DNA of 54,175 nt from Vicingaceae bacterium (GCA_028245195.1 JAOKCF010000014.1:1-54175), one strand, 5' to 3'; shown: positions 1-9,840, counted from the first letter of the stretch. The notes: a model not told the origin generated them from the sequence alone. A program made the numbers and translations.

Positions 1-2
1 TT

Positions 3-128
3 AAGCACAGGTTTTTTGCCCGTGAGATTAGAAGAAATTTATCTCTAGCAAGAAATTTTGGTAGCTCTCAAATTAGCAATCTTGAGTCTGGGTACTATAA
101 ACTATTTTCTTTTGGGAGTGGCAACTAA
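3..128 (+). CDS. possible 3' end of a gene entering from the left
   Basis: An open frame runs from the window edge to a TAA at 126-128 and gives about 41 residues rich in Arg, Ser, Phe and Tyr. I do not recognise a family, and the piece is too short to judge coding potential. It could be the tail of a gene that starts outside the window or simply chance. Positions 129-274, up to the tRNA, show no frame or repeat I can support. Confidence 0.25.
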   Translation, partial: KHRFFAREIRRNLSLARNFGSSQISNLESGYYKLFSFGSGN

Positions 129-274
129 AAAATGTAAATTAGACTAGTAAAGTATGGTGAGTTTTGTCAAATCTCTTTTACTGCAAATAATTCTAAAAAG
201 CTCTATGGTGGGGAAGATGTGGGGAAACAAAAAAGGCAATCACCTATTGTATAGATAATTACCTTCTTTTATTG

Positions 275-347
275 TGACTCGTCTGGGGTTCGAACCCAGG
301 ACCCCATCCTTAAAAGGGACGTGCTCTACCAGCTGAGCTAACGAGTC
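275..347 (-). tRNA. tRNA-Lys (anticodon TTT)
   Basis: Read on the minus strand, this is a complete 73-nt cloverleaf. The acceptor stem GACTCGT pairs with ACGAGTC and the discriminator base is A. The D arm contains TAGCTCAGCTGGTAGAGC. The anticodon stem CGTCC/GGATG has one G-T pair and encloses the loop CTTTTAA, so the anticodon is TTT. The T arm is CTGGG-TTCGAAC-CCCAG. CCA is not encoded. A T-rich run precedes the gene on the plus strand at 349-356. The nearest protein gene lies about 110 bases away and is unrelated. Confidence 0.97.
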
Positions 348-454
348 ATTTTTTTTCGGACGGCAAAGATACCCGTCATGATTAATATGACCAAGATTTT
401 TTGTCTTTTTTTTTTCAAAAAATGCACATTTTTTTTGAATAGCTGAAAATCAGA

Positions 455-1615
455 TTAGTTAATGATTTTTGCTCTCGTAAAAACAGCATCTCGGTCCATT
501 AAAAAGCGATAAGTGGCTAGTGTTCTAAGCTTAGTAGCTCCCAAGTTTTCAATAACATGAATCATTTTTGGGTTAAAGTCACCAATCCATGTAATCACTA
601 CATCTTTATAACTTCCATTCGCATTTACAACGCGCTTGCATTCATCAAAAATAGCACCTTCTAGTCCTTTTCCTTGAAAATCTGGATCAATGCCAAATGC
701 CAATCCAAAAAAGGTAGTGCACGTTCCTCGTAGTTTATGGTAAAGAAATTTTAATTTACCCCACCAGTTCAAATTCCCATTTATGTATTTAAATATTTGA
801 TTAATTTCGGGTAAGGCAATAAAAAAACCAACAGGACGACCATCGTAATAAGCAAAGTGAATGAGGTCTTCATCTAAAATGGGTTTTATTGTATTCATGA
901 TGGTCATTGCTTGGCGCTTTTCCATTCCTACAAACCCTTCGTGCTTTACCCAGGCTCTGTTGTATATGGTTCTGAAGTCCTCAGCGTATTTTTCTAAATT
1001 GTTTTTCTTAATTGTATCAAAAGTGAACTTAGGGTCCTTTCGAATTCTAACAGATTTCTCTTTGAGTAATGGTATTAATTCATCGGTAGTATTGCGGTAA
1101 AAAATAAATTGTTCGTAATACTTTTTAAAACCATAGTTCTCAAAGAAGGGTACATAATATGCGGGATTGTAATTTTGATTATAATAGGGAGGAAACTCAA
1201 AATTATCAGTAATTAGTCCCCAGTATTTATCCTTTTCTCCAAAATTAACCGGCCCTTCAATAGTGTCCATTCCCTTGCTCTCAATCCATTTTTTTGCTGT
1301 ATCAAATAATGCAAATGCTGCTGCCTCATCTTCTATGCATTCGAAAAAACCTATACCACCAATTTTAGTATTCGATTTTTTATTGGCTTTTTCGTTAATG
1401 AAGGCAGTAATTCTCCCTATTGTTTTGCCTTCTTTTTGCAGTATCCAACGGTCCGCCTCACCGTGTCTAAAAAACTTGTTAATTTTCTTATTGAACACTT
1501 TTTCAATGTCTTGCTTTAAGTGAGGTACCCAGTTTTTATCATTTTTATAAATGTCAAAAGGCAATTGGTGAAATTCTTTTTCAGTTTTAGCGTTATTAAC
1601 TGTTGAGATTGTCAT
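455..1615 (-). CDS. GNAT-fold acetyltransferase-like protein, Bacteroidota family
   Basis: This 386-residue protein looks like a cytoplasmic GNAT-superfamily protein of a type common in Bacteroidota and often labelled simply 'GNAT' or, wrongly, 'GTP cyclohydrolase'. An N-terminal strand/helix region (DIYKNDKNWVPHL, about residues 21-33) is followed by a GKTIGRI strand and a GIGFFEC segment that match the GNAT core. A second GNAT-like half near the C-terminus contains a GIDPDFQGKGLEGAIFDEC acceptor loop resembling the acetyl-CoA site. No substrate can be inferred. I use the ATG at 1613-1615; an in-frame TTG at 1643-1645 would add ten residues but looks unlikely. The gene is divergent from the SDR gene, which starts 60 bases away. 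Confidence 0.8.
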   Translation of the reverse strand: MTISTVNNAKTEKEFHQLPFDIYKNDKNWVPHLKQDIEKVFNKKINKFFRHGEADRWILQKEGKTIGRITAFINEKANKKSNTKIGGIGFFECIEDEAAAFALFDTAKKWIESKGMDTIEGPVNFGEKDKYWGLITDNFEFPPYYNQNYNPAYYVPFFENYGFKKYYEQFIFYRNTTDELIPLLKEKSVRIRKDPKFTFDTIKKNNLEKYAEDFRTIYNRAWVKHEGFVGMEKRQAMTIMNTIKPILDEDLIHFAYYDGRPVGFFIALPEINQIFKYINGNLNWWGKLKFLYHKLRGTCTTFFGLAFGIDPDFQGKGLEGAIFDECKRVVNANGSYKDVVITWIGDFNPKMIHVIENLGATKLRTLATYRFLMDRDAVFTRAKIIN

Positions 1616-1675
1616 GCTTAGTTTAAATTTGGAAGTAAAAAACAAAACTAAGAAAGCTTAGTTTAGCAAAGAAGT

Positions 1676-2482
1676 ATGGAAAATAAGGTTGTAATAGTTA
1701 CAGGCGCTTCTTCTGGGATCGGAAAAGCTACTGCGTTATATTTTGCCAAAAAAGGCTCCAATGTAGTGCTCGCTGCTCGCTCAGAAGGTAAGTTGAATGC
1801 TGTAGAAGAAGAAATTTCTAAACTAGGGGAATCCTGTCTTTGTGTGCCATGTGACGTTTCAAAACCTGCTGATTGTGAGAATTTGATTTCGAAAACAATA
1901 GAAAAGTTTCATAAAATTGATGTTCTCATCAATAATGCAGGAATTTCAATGCGTGCTATTTTCAATGAAACTGATTTGAACGTTATTCGAGAAGTTATGG
2001 ACATTAACTTTTTCGGGATGGTGAATTGCACTAAATATGCACTGCCTTATATATTGGAAAATAAAGGAAGCGTAGTTGGAGTTTCTTCCATTGCAGGCTA
2101 TGTGGGTTTACCTGCAAGAACAGGTTATTCTGCTTCTAAGTATGCAATGCACGGGTTTTTAGATGCTTTAAGAATTGAAAACATTGAAAATGGCCTGCAT
2201 GTGTTAGTTGCGTGTCCAGGATTTACCGCCTCAAACATTAGGACTTCTGCGCTAACTGCAGATGGCACGGCTCAAGTAGAGTCGCCTCGATCTGAGGCAA
2301 AAATGATGCAACCAGAAGAAGTAGCTACAGACATTTATAAAAGCATTGCAAATAGAGATCAAAGCTTGGTCTTAACGAGTGAAGGGAAGTTAGCCGTTTT
2401 TCTTTCGAAATGGGCTCCTAAGTTTCTGCAAAGAATGGTGTTTAGAGAAATGAAAAAAGAACCCGACTCTCCATTGAAATGA
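1676..2482 (+). CDS. short-chain dehydrogenase/reductase
   Basis: A 268-residue classical SDR that should use NAD(P)H on a carbonyl or alcohol substrate. The Rossmann motif TGASSGIG is at residues 9-16, NNAG at 86-89, the catalytic Ser near 138 in VSSIAG, and YSASK with catalytic Tyr151 and Lys155. An A-A-R triplet after beta-2 (residues 33-35) suggests NADP preference, which is inference. The C-terminal tail is basic and slightly hydrophobic, as in DHRS7-like bacterial SDRs that sit near membranes. The stop overlaps the start of the shikimate kinase gene by four bases (ATGA), so the two are probably co-translated. The substrate is unknown. Confidence 0.9.
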   Translation: MENKVVIVTGASSGIGKATALYFAKKGSNVVLAARSEGKLNAVEEEISKLGESCLCVPCDVSKPADCENLISKTIEKFHKIDVLINNAGISMRAIFNETDLNVIREVMDINFFGMVNCTKYALPYILENKGSVVGVSSIAGYVGLPARTGYSASKYAMHGFLDALRIENIENGLHVLVACPGFTASNIRTSALTADGTAQVESPRSEAKMMQPEEVATDIYKSIANRDQSLVLTSEGKLAVFLSKWAPKFLQRMVFREMKKEPDSPLK

Positions 2483-2985
2483 ATTATCCCATTTTTATAA
2501 TTGGTTTCATGGCTTCCGGTAAGACATTAAAAGGTAAGGAGTTATCTAGAAAACTCAATGTTTCGTTTGTAGATTTAGATCATAAAATTGAATTACAAAA
2601 AAATCAAACTATTTCTAGTATTTTCGAAAATCATGGGGAAGAACACTTTAGGAAAGTTGAAGCCGAAACGCTGCGATCAATACCAAAACAAGAGAATGCA
2701 ATTATTGCCTTAGGAGGAGGAACACCGTGCTTTCATAATAATATGAGTTACATCAATGAATTTGGAACTACAGTTTATTTGAAACGATCTGAATCAATAA
2801 TTTTAGGTCGTTTAAGACAGAGCAAACAAAAAAGGCCTTTAGTAGCTAACTTATCCGATCAAGAGTTGAAGTCATTTATCACAAAAATCTTAGGCCAAAG
2901 AGCTCGTTTTTACGAGAAGGCACAAATAGTTTTTGATGCAGATAATGGTAAAATGTCCGACCTGTTACAAACGCTACAAGAGTAG
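2479..2985 (+). CDS. aroK: shikimate kinase
   Basis: A 168-residue cytoplasmic kinase that phosphorylates shikimate with ATP in the chorismate pathway. The Walker A loop GFMASGKT spans residues 9-16, and the shikimate/Mg2+ site D-L-D is at 32-34. The substrate-binding arginine is in HFRKVE (Arg58), GGG is at 79-81, and the lid arginine precedes a proline at 119-120. Length and motif order are typical. It overlaps the SDR stop by four bases. A short hairpin (gctac/gtagc) covers the stop codon, but it lacks a good T-run. Confidence 0.95.
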   Translation: MNYPIFIIGFMASGKTLKGKELSRKLNVSFVDLDHKIELQKNQTISSIFENHGEEHFRKVEAETLRSIPKQENAIIALGGGTPCFHNNMSYINEFGTTVYLKRSESIILGRLRQSKQKRPLVANLSDQELKSFITKILGQRARFYEKAQIVFDADNGKMSDLLQTLQE

Positions 2986-3021
2986 CTTGTTTCTATACTA
3001 AATGTCATATTCAGGCAATAC

Positions 3022-4263
3022 TTAATTTTTATAAATCCAACTTATAGGATTTAATTTAATCGCTTTTCCTGATCCTTGAGCCTTCCAAATTTCGAAGTGC
3101 ATAGTTGATGTGTTTTCACCACTTTCGTTCATTAGTACCCCTAAATCTTGTTTGGTAATAAGTTTATCTCCTGAAGAAACAAATACTTCTTTAAAGTAAG
3201 AGTAAAGTGTGAAGTACTCTCCGTGACTTATCAATACCACTTTACCCTGACCTGGAATAATAATAACATTAGAAACAGTGCCATTAAAACTTGATCTTCC
3301 AATATTTCCTTTTTTTGTTGAAATATCAATCCCATTGTTTTGCACGGTGACATTAGCTAGAGTAGGGTGGGCGTTATTCCCAAATTTAGAAACAATGACG
3401 CCTTCATTTACTGGCCAAGGTAATTTACCTTTATTAGTCGTAAAAGAATTACTTAATTCTCTTGCTTCAGGAGTCATTGGAAAACCTTTTTCAGACTTAC
3501 CCTTCTTTGCAGCAGCTTCCCTGGCCTTGCGTATCTCTTCTGCAATTATTCTTTCAATTGCTGCATTCACTTTCTTTTGATCTCGTCTCTTTTTATCTAA
3601 TTGAGATTTCAATTCCTTTTCTTTTCCCTTTAAGCTGGAAACTACGTTTTCCTTTTTCGATTTCTCTGACGCTAAGACGTTTCTTTCATTCAATTCTGCT
3701 TTCAGCAGGCCCTCATTACTTTTTCTAATGGCTTCTAATAACTTTATTTGCTCATCGATTTCAAGTTGTTCTTGCTTAATACGTTCAGCTTGCTCTTGTC
3801 TGAATCGAGCATATTGCTGAAAGTATTTGAGTCGCTTATATGCTTGGTTGAAGTTGCTTGCAGAAAAGAGAAACATCAACTTATTGTAACTGCTGCGATT
3901 CCTATAGGCTTTGCGAATCATTTCAGCGTACTCAGCTTTTAAAATTGTAAGGTTAGATTCAAGACTATCTACTTTTGAGATTTGAATGGCTATATTGTCA
4001 TTCAATAGTTTAATTTCTTGCTTAATGGTTTGAATAAGTATTTGACGGGAAGAGATTTTCTTATTCAATTGTTGCAATTGACTGAGAGAAGTTTTCTTTG
4101 TTTTCTCCGTCTCTTTCAATAGCTTATTCGTGTATTGAATTTCTTGTTGTAGCTTTTTTTTCTTATTCTGCAATGAACTTTTTGATTGAGCAAAGCCATT
4201 CAATAAGATTCCTCCAAACAAGAAGAATAAAAGAAAAACATGCTTAATAAAATACTTGTTCAT
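3022..4263 (-). CDS. EnvC/NlpD-like murein hydrolase activator with degenerate LytM domain
   Basis: A 413-residue exported protein. The signal peptide (about 1-25) is followed by long coiled coils rich in K, Q and E to about residue 270, then a C-terminal M23/LytM domain. The zinc site is broken: the first ligand region reads NNGIDIS, so the usual His is Asn although the Asp is kept; the YxHL-type catalytic His is replaced in LYSYF; and the HxH motif is TMHFEIW with one His. Family knowledge says such degenerate LytM proteins activate amidases during cell separation rather than cut peptidoglycan. The start codon lies 20 bases inside the end of the DUF4292 gene, so the two are translationally coupled. 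Confidence 0.9.
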   Translation of the reverse strand: MNKYFIKHVFLLFFLFGGILLNGFAQSKSSLQNKKKKLQQEIQYTNKLLKETEKTKKTSLSQLQQLNKKISSRQILIQTIKQEIKLLNDNIAIQISKVDSLESNLTILKAEYAEMIRKAYRNRSSYNKLMFLFSASNFNQAYKRLKYFQQYARFRQEQAERIKQEQLEIDEQIKLLEAIRKSNEGLLKAELNERNVLASEKSKKENVVSSLKGKEKELKSQLDKKRRDQKKVNAAIERIIAEEIRKAREAAAKKGKSEKGFPMTPEARELSNSFTTNKGKLPWPVNEGVIVSKFGNNAHPTLANVTVQNNGIDISTKKGNIGRSSFNGTVSNVIIIPGQGKVVLISHGEYFTLYSYFKEVFVSSGDKLITKQDLGVLMNESGENTSTMHFEIWKAQGSGKAIKLNPISWIYKN

Positions 4264-5065
4264 ATTTGGGCGAAATATTGAATGAGAATTTTAGAGGACC
4301 CTCCAAAGATACCTTAGAATATTGTAAATTGACTTTTGCAGGTTTTTCAGATTGGAAATCGAAATTTAAAATACTAGGGAGAGATTGATTATCAACTCCA
4401 ATAAATTTCTCGTACTCTCCCGTAAGAAAACGATTTGCCGTTAAATCAGAAAAAATAAAATTACTTACCTTGAACGTACTTTGGTCAATCCAAAGGCTCA
4501 CGACTTCTTCTTTTTGTTTTTCGATTCGCTCTGGCTTTTGGTCTATGTTTTTTACTTTTCTCTTTTTCAGGTTACCAAGGTAATACCTGTCTTTATCAAT
4601 AGAAAGGGTAACTTTTTCATCATGTTCAAAATCTATTGCATTACCAATCAATATTGCTTGAATTGTTCGGAATTCTAACTCTACGTTAAACCCTTCATTA
4701 ATGTACTTATAATCTCCAATAAAGTAATTTCGGTCTATCCTGTTCATCACTTTTATTGAGTCTCTAGTAATCATTACTCGAGCCACTTCAATGCCTAAGG
4801 CGGGAGTTATGGAAACCCAAATCAAGCTGTCCTTTCGAATACGAATGTTTGCTTTAAAAGGTGTTTTCTTTCCATCCTGATACAATTGAATCCCTGCTTT
4901 TAACGTAAGGTGTTCAAATTGGAACTTATTCATATCTAATTGCTGAAGAAGATATTCGGTTCTATTAACTTTCAAGTCTTTCTTCTTGGCTTTTTGTTGC
5001 AGTTTACAAGATGATAGAACTATCAAGAGAATTAGAGCAAGTATTAGTTTAAAACGACTATTCAT
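4244..5065 (-). CDS. DUF4292 family lipoprotein
   Basis: A 273-residue protein with a lipoprotein signal peptide ending in LSSC (Cys about 20), so it should be lipidated and periplasmic. The rest is predominantly beta strand with WVSITPALGIEVARV, a signature region of the DUF4292 family. That family resembles LolA/LolB-like lipoprotein-carrier folds; this is general family knowledge and was not tested here. It sits between a TPR lipoprotein (8-base overlap upstream) and the EnvC-like gene (20-base overlap downstream). The order is recurrent in flavobacteria and suggests a shared role in envelope assembly, but the molecular function is unknown. Confidence 0.87.
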   Translation of the reverse strand: MNSRFKLILALILLIVLSSCKLQQKAKKKDLKVNRTEYLLQQLDMNKFQFEHLTLKAGIQLYQDGKKTPFKANIRIRKDSLIWVSITPALGIEVARVMITRDSIKVMNRIDRNYFIGDYKYINEGFNVELEFRTIQAILIGNAIDFEHDEKVTLSIDKDRYYLGNLKKRKVKNIDQKPERIEKQKEEVVSLWIDQSTFKVSNFIFSDLTANRFLTGEYEKFIGVDNQSLPSILNFDFQSEKPAKVNLQYSKVSLEGPLKFSFNISPKYEQVFY

Positions 5066-6788
5066 AATAGATTTTATCTGTTATCTTTTTATCGATCTTT
5101 TTTGAAGTACTTCCTGATTTTTTTGCCTTTTCCCAAAACTCAACGGCGGCCTCTAATTCTCCCAAGTGAAATAAAATGTCACCCTTATGTTCCAATAACT
5201 CTCCACTTGGTTCGGAAGAATTATCAATTGCTTTGTTAATCCAAATCTTGGCATTTTCATATTGTTTTAATTGAAAAAGAATCCAGGCATAAGTGTCTTG
5301 AAAGGAAGCTTGATTGGGTGCTAAATTGTTTGACTTTGCTGACATTTTTTTGGCCTTTTCCAAATCCTCATTTCTTAGTGAAAGATAGTAACTGTAATTA
5401 TTAAGTACGATTAAGTTCTTCGGGTCTATGCTCAATGCCTGATCATAGTTTTTATCCGATTTTGCATCATCATTGATTTCATGATAGGCATCTCCTAAAG
5501 AGCTGTAAAATTGACTTTTCATGGAGGGGTTGTCCAAAACCAAGTCTTTTCCTAATTCCAAATACTCAATGGCCTTTTCGTTATCCCCTTGTTGACTTAA
5601 TCCAATTCCATAGGTCAAATAAACGGTTGGTTGATTCGGGAAAAGCTCAATTGCACGTTTGCTATAGTCGACTAGCAGAGCAGTATCTCCTTGATCGGCA
5701 AAAATGAATATTAATTGATTCCAAACTGGAAACCGACTACTGTCTAACGAAATGGTTGATATGTATGATTGTTTTGCAGCCTCTATTTGGTTATCAAAGT
5801 ATTGAAAGTCTGCCAGCAGGGCAAGCGATTTTGCATTTTCAGGATGCGCCAATGCAATTTTTTGACACAAACCGATGCCTTCTTGCTTTAGCTCTTTATT
5901 TCTGCTGTCTACATCGTAAAACGTGAGTAAATATTTGATCTTTTCGTCAATGTCCATTTCCGGATTCAAGAAAGCCTTACTCAAATTTTCAATGTGCTTC
6001 TCATTCTCTCCCTCTTGCCTGTAAAATTCTGCCATAGAAAACTGCAGTTTATAATTGGTAGAATCCAATTGTTGCATTTTTTCATAAACCTTTAGCGCTT
6101 CTTTCTTTCTTCCATTTAACGCGTAAGTATCGGCAAGCGTCCCGTAATAGTCGATTTCATTGGGGTACGTGTCAATTAATTTTTGAATTTCAGCAGCAGC
6201 AGCATCCACATCGTTATTTGAAAGGTGCACTCTTTGCTTCAAAAACGAAACTTCTTCCGTTACTCCTAGTTCTTCCTCAATTTGGTTTATAACTTCCAAA
6301 CCTTCTGCCTTTTTACCATTGTTAAATAGAAGTTGGGCTAACTCATATTTTAACTCTATCCGTTTGGGCTCTTTTTCAATAAGGCCTGTGAATTCTTCTA
6401 TGGCTTTGCTCGATTGCCCCAAATCTCTAAGCGCAGTGGCATATGAAATTCGAAACCAGAAATTTGATTTATCATTTATTACAGCTATTTCGTATTGCTC
6501 AAGAGCTAATTGAGGTTTTTCTTGGATGCTGTAAATGTTTCCCAATTCATAGTTTGCTGCAGCACTAGTCGGATTTATATCTAGGGCTTTCTGAAACAGC
6601 TTTTCTGAAGCTTCATAGTTTCCAAGAATCTTTTCTTTCGCAGCATCTGCATATGTTTCGCCAAATAATATTCCACGTAGCTCAGATTTATCATGCCCTT
6701 GTTCTTTTGGCAATTGAGCCGCATTTTTAGAACCTGAGCACGACCACAAAAAGGCTATCGTAAGCATGGATAAAAGGAGTTGTCGCAT
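5058..6788 (-). CDS. TPR-repeat lipoprotein
   Basis: A 576-residue protein whose N-terminus LLSMLTIAFLWSC is a lipoprotein signal (Cys about 17). It is followed by roughly a dozen tetratricopeptide repeats, visible as recurring ALDINPTSAAANYELGN, EYAIALRD-like and YDQALSIDPKNLIVLNNY units. TPR arrays bind peptides and scaffold complexes, and this one is probably tethered facing the periplasm. It lies four bases downstream of the nucleotidyltransferase gene and overlaps the DUF4292 gene by eight bases, so it belongs to the same leftward operon. No partner is evident beyond these neighbours. Confidence 0.88.
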   Translation of the reverse strand: MRQLLLSMLTIAFLWSCSGSKNAAQLPKEQGHDKSELRGILFGETYADAAKEKILGNYEASEKLFQKALDINPTSAAANYELGNIYSIQEKPQLALEQYEIAVINDKSNFWFRISYATALRDLGQSSKAIEEFTGLIEKEPKRIELKYELAQLLFNNGKKAEGLEVINQIEEELGVTEEVSFLKQRVHLSNNDVDAAAAEIQKLIDTYPNEIDYYGTLADTYALNGRKKEALKVYEKMQQLDSTNYKLQFSMAEFYRQEGENEKHIENLSKAFLNPEMDIDEKIKYLLTFYDVDSRNKELKQEGIGLCQKIALAHPENAKSLALLADFQYFDNQIEAAKQSYISTISLDSSRFPVWNQLIFIFADQGDTALLVDYSKRAIELFPNQPTVYLTYGIGLSQQGDNEKAIEYLELGKDLVLDNPSMKSQFYSSLGDAYHEINDDAKSDKNYDQALSIDPKNLIVLNNYSYYLSLRNEDLEKAKKMSAKSNNLAPNQASFQDTYAWILFQLKQYENAKIWINKAIDNSSEPSGELLEHKGDILFHLGELEAAVEFWEKAKKSGSTSKKIDKKITDKIYYE

Positions 6789-6792
6789 CTAA

Positions 6793-7791
6793 TTATAGCT
6801 CGTTGTAATCACCAATGCTAATTTGTTTCGCCGATTTGTTGATTTTTACTTTGTTCCCAACCATTGATTTGGTGAAATTTAGACCTTTAATAGAAGTGTC
6901 ATTTTGAATTATTGAATTCGAAATTATTGCATTTTCTATGGTGGTGTTTGCACCAACTGAAACATGAGGTCCAATTACGCAGTTTTTTAAACTTACATTT
7001 TCTCCAATATAACAAGGTTCAACAATAACAGCATTTTCAAGTTGAACTGAGGGGGAAACGATGTCTTGATCTTTGATAAACTCTAAAACTCGATGATTGG
7101 CATTTACAGTTGCGTCTTTATTTCCACAATCCAACCACTCTATTACTTGACCCGGAGCAAATTTAGTTCCTGCAGCTTTCATTCTTTCTAAGGCATCAGT
7201 AATTTGGTATTCACCTTTGTTAATCATCTTGTTATCAATCAAGTACTGTAGGTTATCTCTGAGGTATTCTCCATCTTTAAAATAATAAATACCAATAATG
7301 GCTAAGTCAGATACAAACTCCTGAGGCTTTTCTATAAAATCTGTAATGTTATCACTAGCATCTAGTTTTACAACTCCAAATACTTTAGGATCTGCAACTT
7401 GTTGCACCCAAATAATGCCATCTTTTGAATCGTCCAATTTGAAATCAGCCCGGAATAAGGTATCAGCAAAAGCAACAATGGTTTTTCCTCCCATCATTTC
7501 TTTAGCACATAAAATTGCATGCGCTGTTCCTAAAGCTTCTTCTTGGTAATAAATATTCCCTTTTGCTCCTAGGCTTTCTGCAACTTGAATAAGGTGATGT
7601 TCTACTTCCTTTCCAAAGTCCCCAATGATAAATCCAATCTCTTCTATCGGTTCATCACAAACTCCTGCAATATCCTCAACTAAACGCTGAACGATAGGTT
7701 TACCGGCAACCGGCACTAATGGTTTTGGAACAGTTAAGGTATGAGGTCTTAAGCGGCTTCCTCGACCGGCCATTGGCACAATAATCTTCAT
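6793..7791 (-). CDS. sugar-1-phosphate nucleotidyltransferase
   Basis: A 332-residue cytoplasmic enzyme that should couple a sugar-1-phosphate to an NTP and release pyrophosphate. The signature GRGSRLRPHT starts at residue 9, with PKPL and its catalytic Lys at about 22-25. The metal-binding Asp is probably in FADTLF and the EKP motif appears as DFIEKPQEF. The C-terminal quarter has hexapeptide-like left-handed beta-helix repeats (IGENVSLKNCVIGPHVSVGA). The glucose-1-P thymidylyl-/uridylyl- versus GlcNAc-1-P specificity cannot be told. It is first in the TPR/DUF4292/EnvC operon and near the flippase, which fits surface glycan synthesis. Confidence 0.9.
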   Translation of the reverse strand: MKIIVPMAGRGSRLRPHTLTVPKPLVPVAGKPIVQRLVEDIAGVCDEPIEEIGFIIGDFGKEVEHHLIQVAESLGAKGNIYYQEEALGTAHAILCAKEMMGGKTIVAFADTLFRADFKLDDSKDGIIWVQQVADPKVFGVVKLDASDNITDFIEKPQEFVSDLAIIGIYYFKDGEYLRDNLQYLIDNKMINKGEYQITDALERMKAAGTKFAPGQVIEWLDCGNKDATVNANHRVLEFIKDQDIVSPSVQLENAVIVEPCYIGENVSLKNCVIGPHVSVGANTTIENAIISNSIIQNDTSIKGLNFTKSMVGNKVKINKSAKQISIGDYNEL

Positions 7792-7860
7792 TCTATTTCT
7801 TTTTTATTATTCGCATTAAAGCTTTTTTATAGTTTTAATTGCGTCAATTTAATGGTTTCT

Positions 7861-8295
7861 TTATTTAACCCCGGTTGAACCAAAACCTCCGGCCCCACGA
7901 TCTGTATCGTTCAATTCTTCTACTTCTACCCACTCAGCTTGCTCATGGGCTGCAATTACCATCTGTGCAATTCGCTCTCCATTTTCAATCACAAAAGTTT
8001 CCTTTGATAAATTCACCAAAATAACTTTAATCTCTCCACGATAGTCAGCGTCAATGGTTCCAGGTGAATTTAGAACAGTAATACCATGTTTAAATGCTAA
8101 ACCACTTCTTGGCCTCACTTGTGCTTCATAACCTATTGGGATTTCCATAAAAAGTCCTGTTGGGATAATTACTTTTTCCAATGAACTAACACTTATAGGT
8201 GCTTCAATATTAGCTCGTAAGTCAATTCCAGCAGAGGCAGTAGTGCCGTAACTTGGTAAAGTATTTTGGGATTTGTTTATAATTCTAATTTTCAT
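7861..8295 (-). CDS. dut: dUTP diphosphatase
   Basis: A 144-residue trimeric dUTPase that hydrolyses dUTP to dUMP and PPi, keeping uracil out of DNA and feeding dTMP synthesis. All five motifs are present in order: ASAGIDLRA (I), RPRSGLAF (II), [10 protein letters not shown] with the catalytic Asp (III), GERIAQMV (IV) and the Gly-rich C-terminal arm [11 protein letters not shown] (V). Length is canonical. It lies between the flippase and nucleotidyltransferase genes, a linkage often seen in flavobacteria. Confidence 0.97.
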   Translation of the reverse strand: MKIRIINKSQNTLPSYGTTASAGIDLRANIEAPISVSSLEKVIIPTGLFMEIPIGYEAQVRPRSGLAFKHGITVLNSPGTIDADYRGEIKVILVNLSKETFVIENGERIAQMVIAAHEQAEWVEVEELNDTDRGAGGFGSTGVK

Positions 8296-8317
8296 GTAGA
8301 TAAAATTGCTTTTAAGC

Positions 8318-9805
8318 CTACGAAATTAGGGCTTTTTTAGGTTTTTCTAAAACAAATATAATAGAAAGGAATAATATTAAAATCAAGCTATTAACTCCGA
8401 ATTTAAAAATGGATTCATCTTCTAAATTTAATAGAAAAGAAAGCAAATAAAATGCAAAGGCTAGACTTAAGTAGAAGAAAATGGACTTTAGAGGATAATT
8501 TATTTTATAGTGCTTTTGGCCAAGAAAGTATGAAACTGTAGCCATACTAAAATAACATGCTAAGGTAGCCCAGGCTGAGCCGGTATAGCCTAGTATTGGT
8601 ATTAATAAAACATTTAAAACTATAGTTATAACAGCACCCATAACAGCAATATAAGCGCCGTATTTTGTCTTTTCATTAAGCTTATACCAAATAGATAAGT
8701 TGTAGAATATCCCAAAGAAAATATTTGCAAAAAGTAGAATAGGTACAATGTTTAGCCCATTCCAATACGCTTTATTGTTCACGAAATATTTTAATTGATC
8801 AAGATATAACATTACTCCAAGAAAAATAATGGAGCAAACGATTACAAAGTATTTCATAATCAAAGCATATGTTTCTTTGGCATCTTTCTCTTTTTCGTTC
8901 GAAAAGAAAAAAGGTTCGGCTGCATATCGGAATGCTTGAATGAATAGAGAAATTATTATTGATAGCTTATATACTCCTCCGTAAATACCTACTTGTTCTT
9001 TGACTTCGTACAAGCTCATTTGATCTAAGAGCAGCCATTTCAACAAAATCCGGTCTGAGGTTTCATTGATAATAATAGCAATTGAAGCAATTAGGATTGG
9101 ACTGCTATAAATTAACAGTTCTTTAAGAAGTGGTCGGTCAAATATTAATTTTGACCTAAAAAAAGCAGGGGTAAGCAGTAGGAATTTAACTGCACTAGCA
9201 AATAGGTTAGCTATAAATACATAACCAATTCCAATCTCGGAAGAATATAAATTATCGATTAGAAAATTAGTTTCACCATTTTCAAACGCTGACATACAGT
9301 ATCCTATCCAAAACCAGTTAAGCCCCACATTGACAACAATATTTGATACATTGACAGAAACAAAACGCATTGCCTTATTTTCTATTCTTAACCGAGCCAA
9401 CGGGATGGAAGAGATGGCATCTAGCGCAACTATGAAGGCAAACCAAATAACATATTCATGATTGTCTGAATACTTTAGAAAGTCAGCAACTTCGTGCGAG
9501 AAAAAGGTGGCTAGGAAAATAAAGAGTGTAGTGCTTCCAAATAAGGAAAGTACTACAGTGCTAAAAATGTTATTTTTTGGGTCTTTGCTTTTTGTTTGAA
9601 ACCTAAAGTATGCCGTCTCCATTCCGTAAGTCAGTAAAACGACTAGAAAGGATACGTAAGCATACATTTCAACTATTTCACCATATTCACTTGGTAAAAA
9701 TTTTGATGTATGAAGGGGCACTAGAAAATAGTACAGCAGTCTGCCAACAATACTTGGTAGGCCATAAATTGCAGTTTGCCCTGCTAACTTTTGCAGTGCC
9801 TTCAA
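8318..9805 (-). CDS. polysaccharide flippase (Wzx/MurJ-like, MOP superfamily)
   Basis: A 495-residue polytopic membrane protein with about 12-14 hydrophobic segments, of the oligosaccharide-lipid flippase type that moves undecaprenyl-linked glycans across the inner membrane. The N-terminus reads [20 protein letters not shown], the usual beginning of Bacteroidota members, so the start is assigned to a TTG codon (9803-9805). No ATG lies upstream in frame, and the first internal Met is far inside the first helix region. With the nearby sugar nucleotidyltransferase it probably serves export of a surface glycan or LPS O-unit. Substrate is unknown. Confidence 0.88.
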   Translation of the reverse strand: MKALQKLAGQTAIYGLPSIVGRLLYYFLVPLHTSKFLPSEYGEIVEMYAYVSFLVVLLTYGMETAYFRFQTKSKDPKNNIFSTVVLSLFGSTTLFIFLATFFSHEVADFLKYSDNHEYVIWFAFIVALDAISSIPLARLRIENKAMRFVSVNVSNIVVNVGLNWFWIGYCMSAFENGETNFLIDNLYSSEIGIGYVFIANLFASAVKFLLLTPAFFRSKLIFDRPLLKELLIYSSPILIASIAIIINETSDRILLKWLLLDQMSLYEVKEQVGIYGGVYKLSIIISLFIQAFRYAAEPFFFSNEKEKDAKETYALIMKYFVIVCSIIFLGVMLYLDQLKYFVNNKAYWNGLNIVPILLFANIFFGIFYNLSIWYKLNEKTKYGAYIAVMGAVITIVLNVLLIPILGYTGSAWATLACYFSMATVSYFLGQKHYKINYPLKSIFFYLSLAFAFYLLSFLLNLEDESIFKFGVNSLILILFLSIIFVLEKPKKALIS

Positions 9806-9840
9806 ATGAAATATTTTGGTTGTAGTTCCAAAAGTGGAAT

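Noticed and set aside
1616-1645. TTG start ten codons upstream of the GNAT-fold gene
   Set aside because: A good ATG at 1613-1615 exists, the extra residues look non-conserved, and the extension would shrink the divergent intergenic promoter space to 30 bases.
2975-2989. Hairpin gctac/gtagc over the aroK stop as a terminator
   Set aside because: Five base pairs with no T-run on either strand; too weak to claim.
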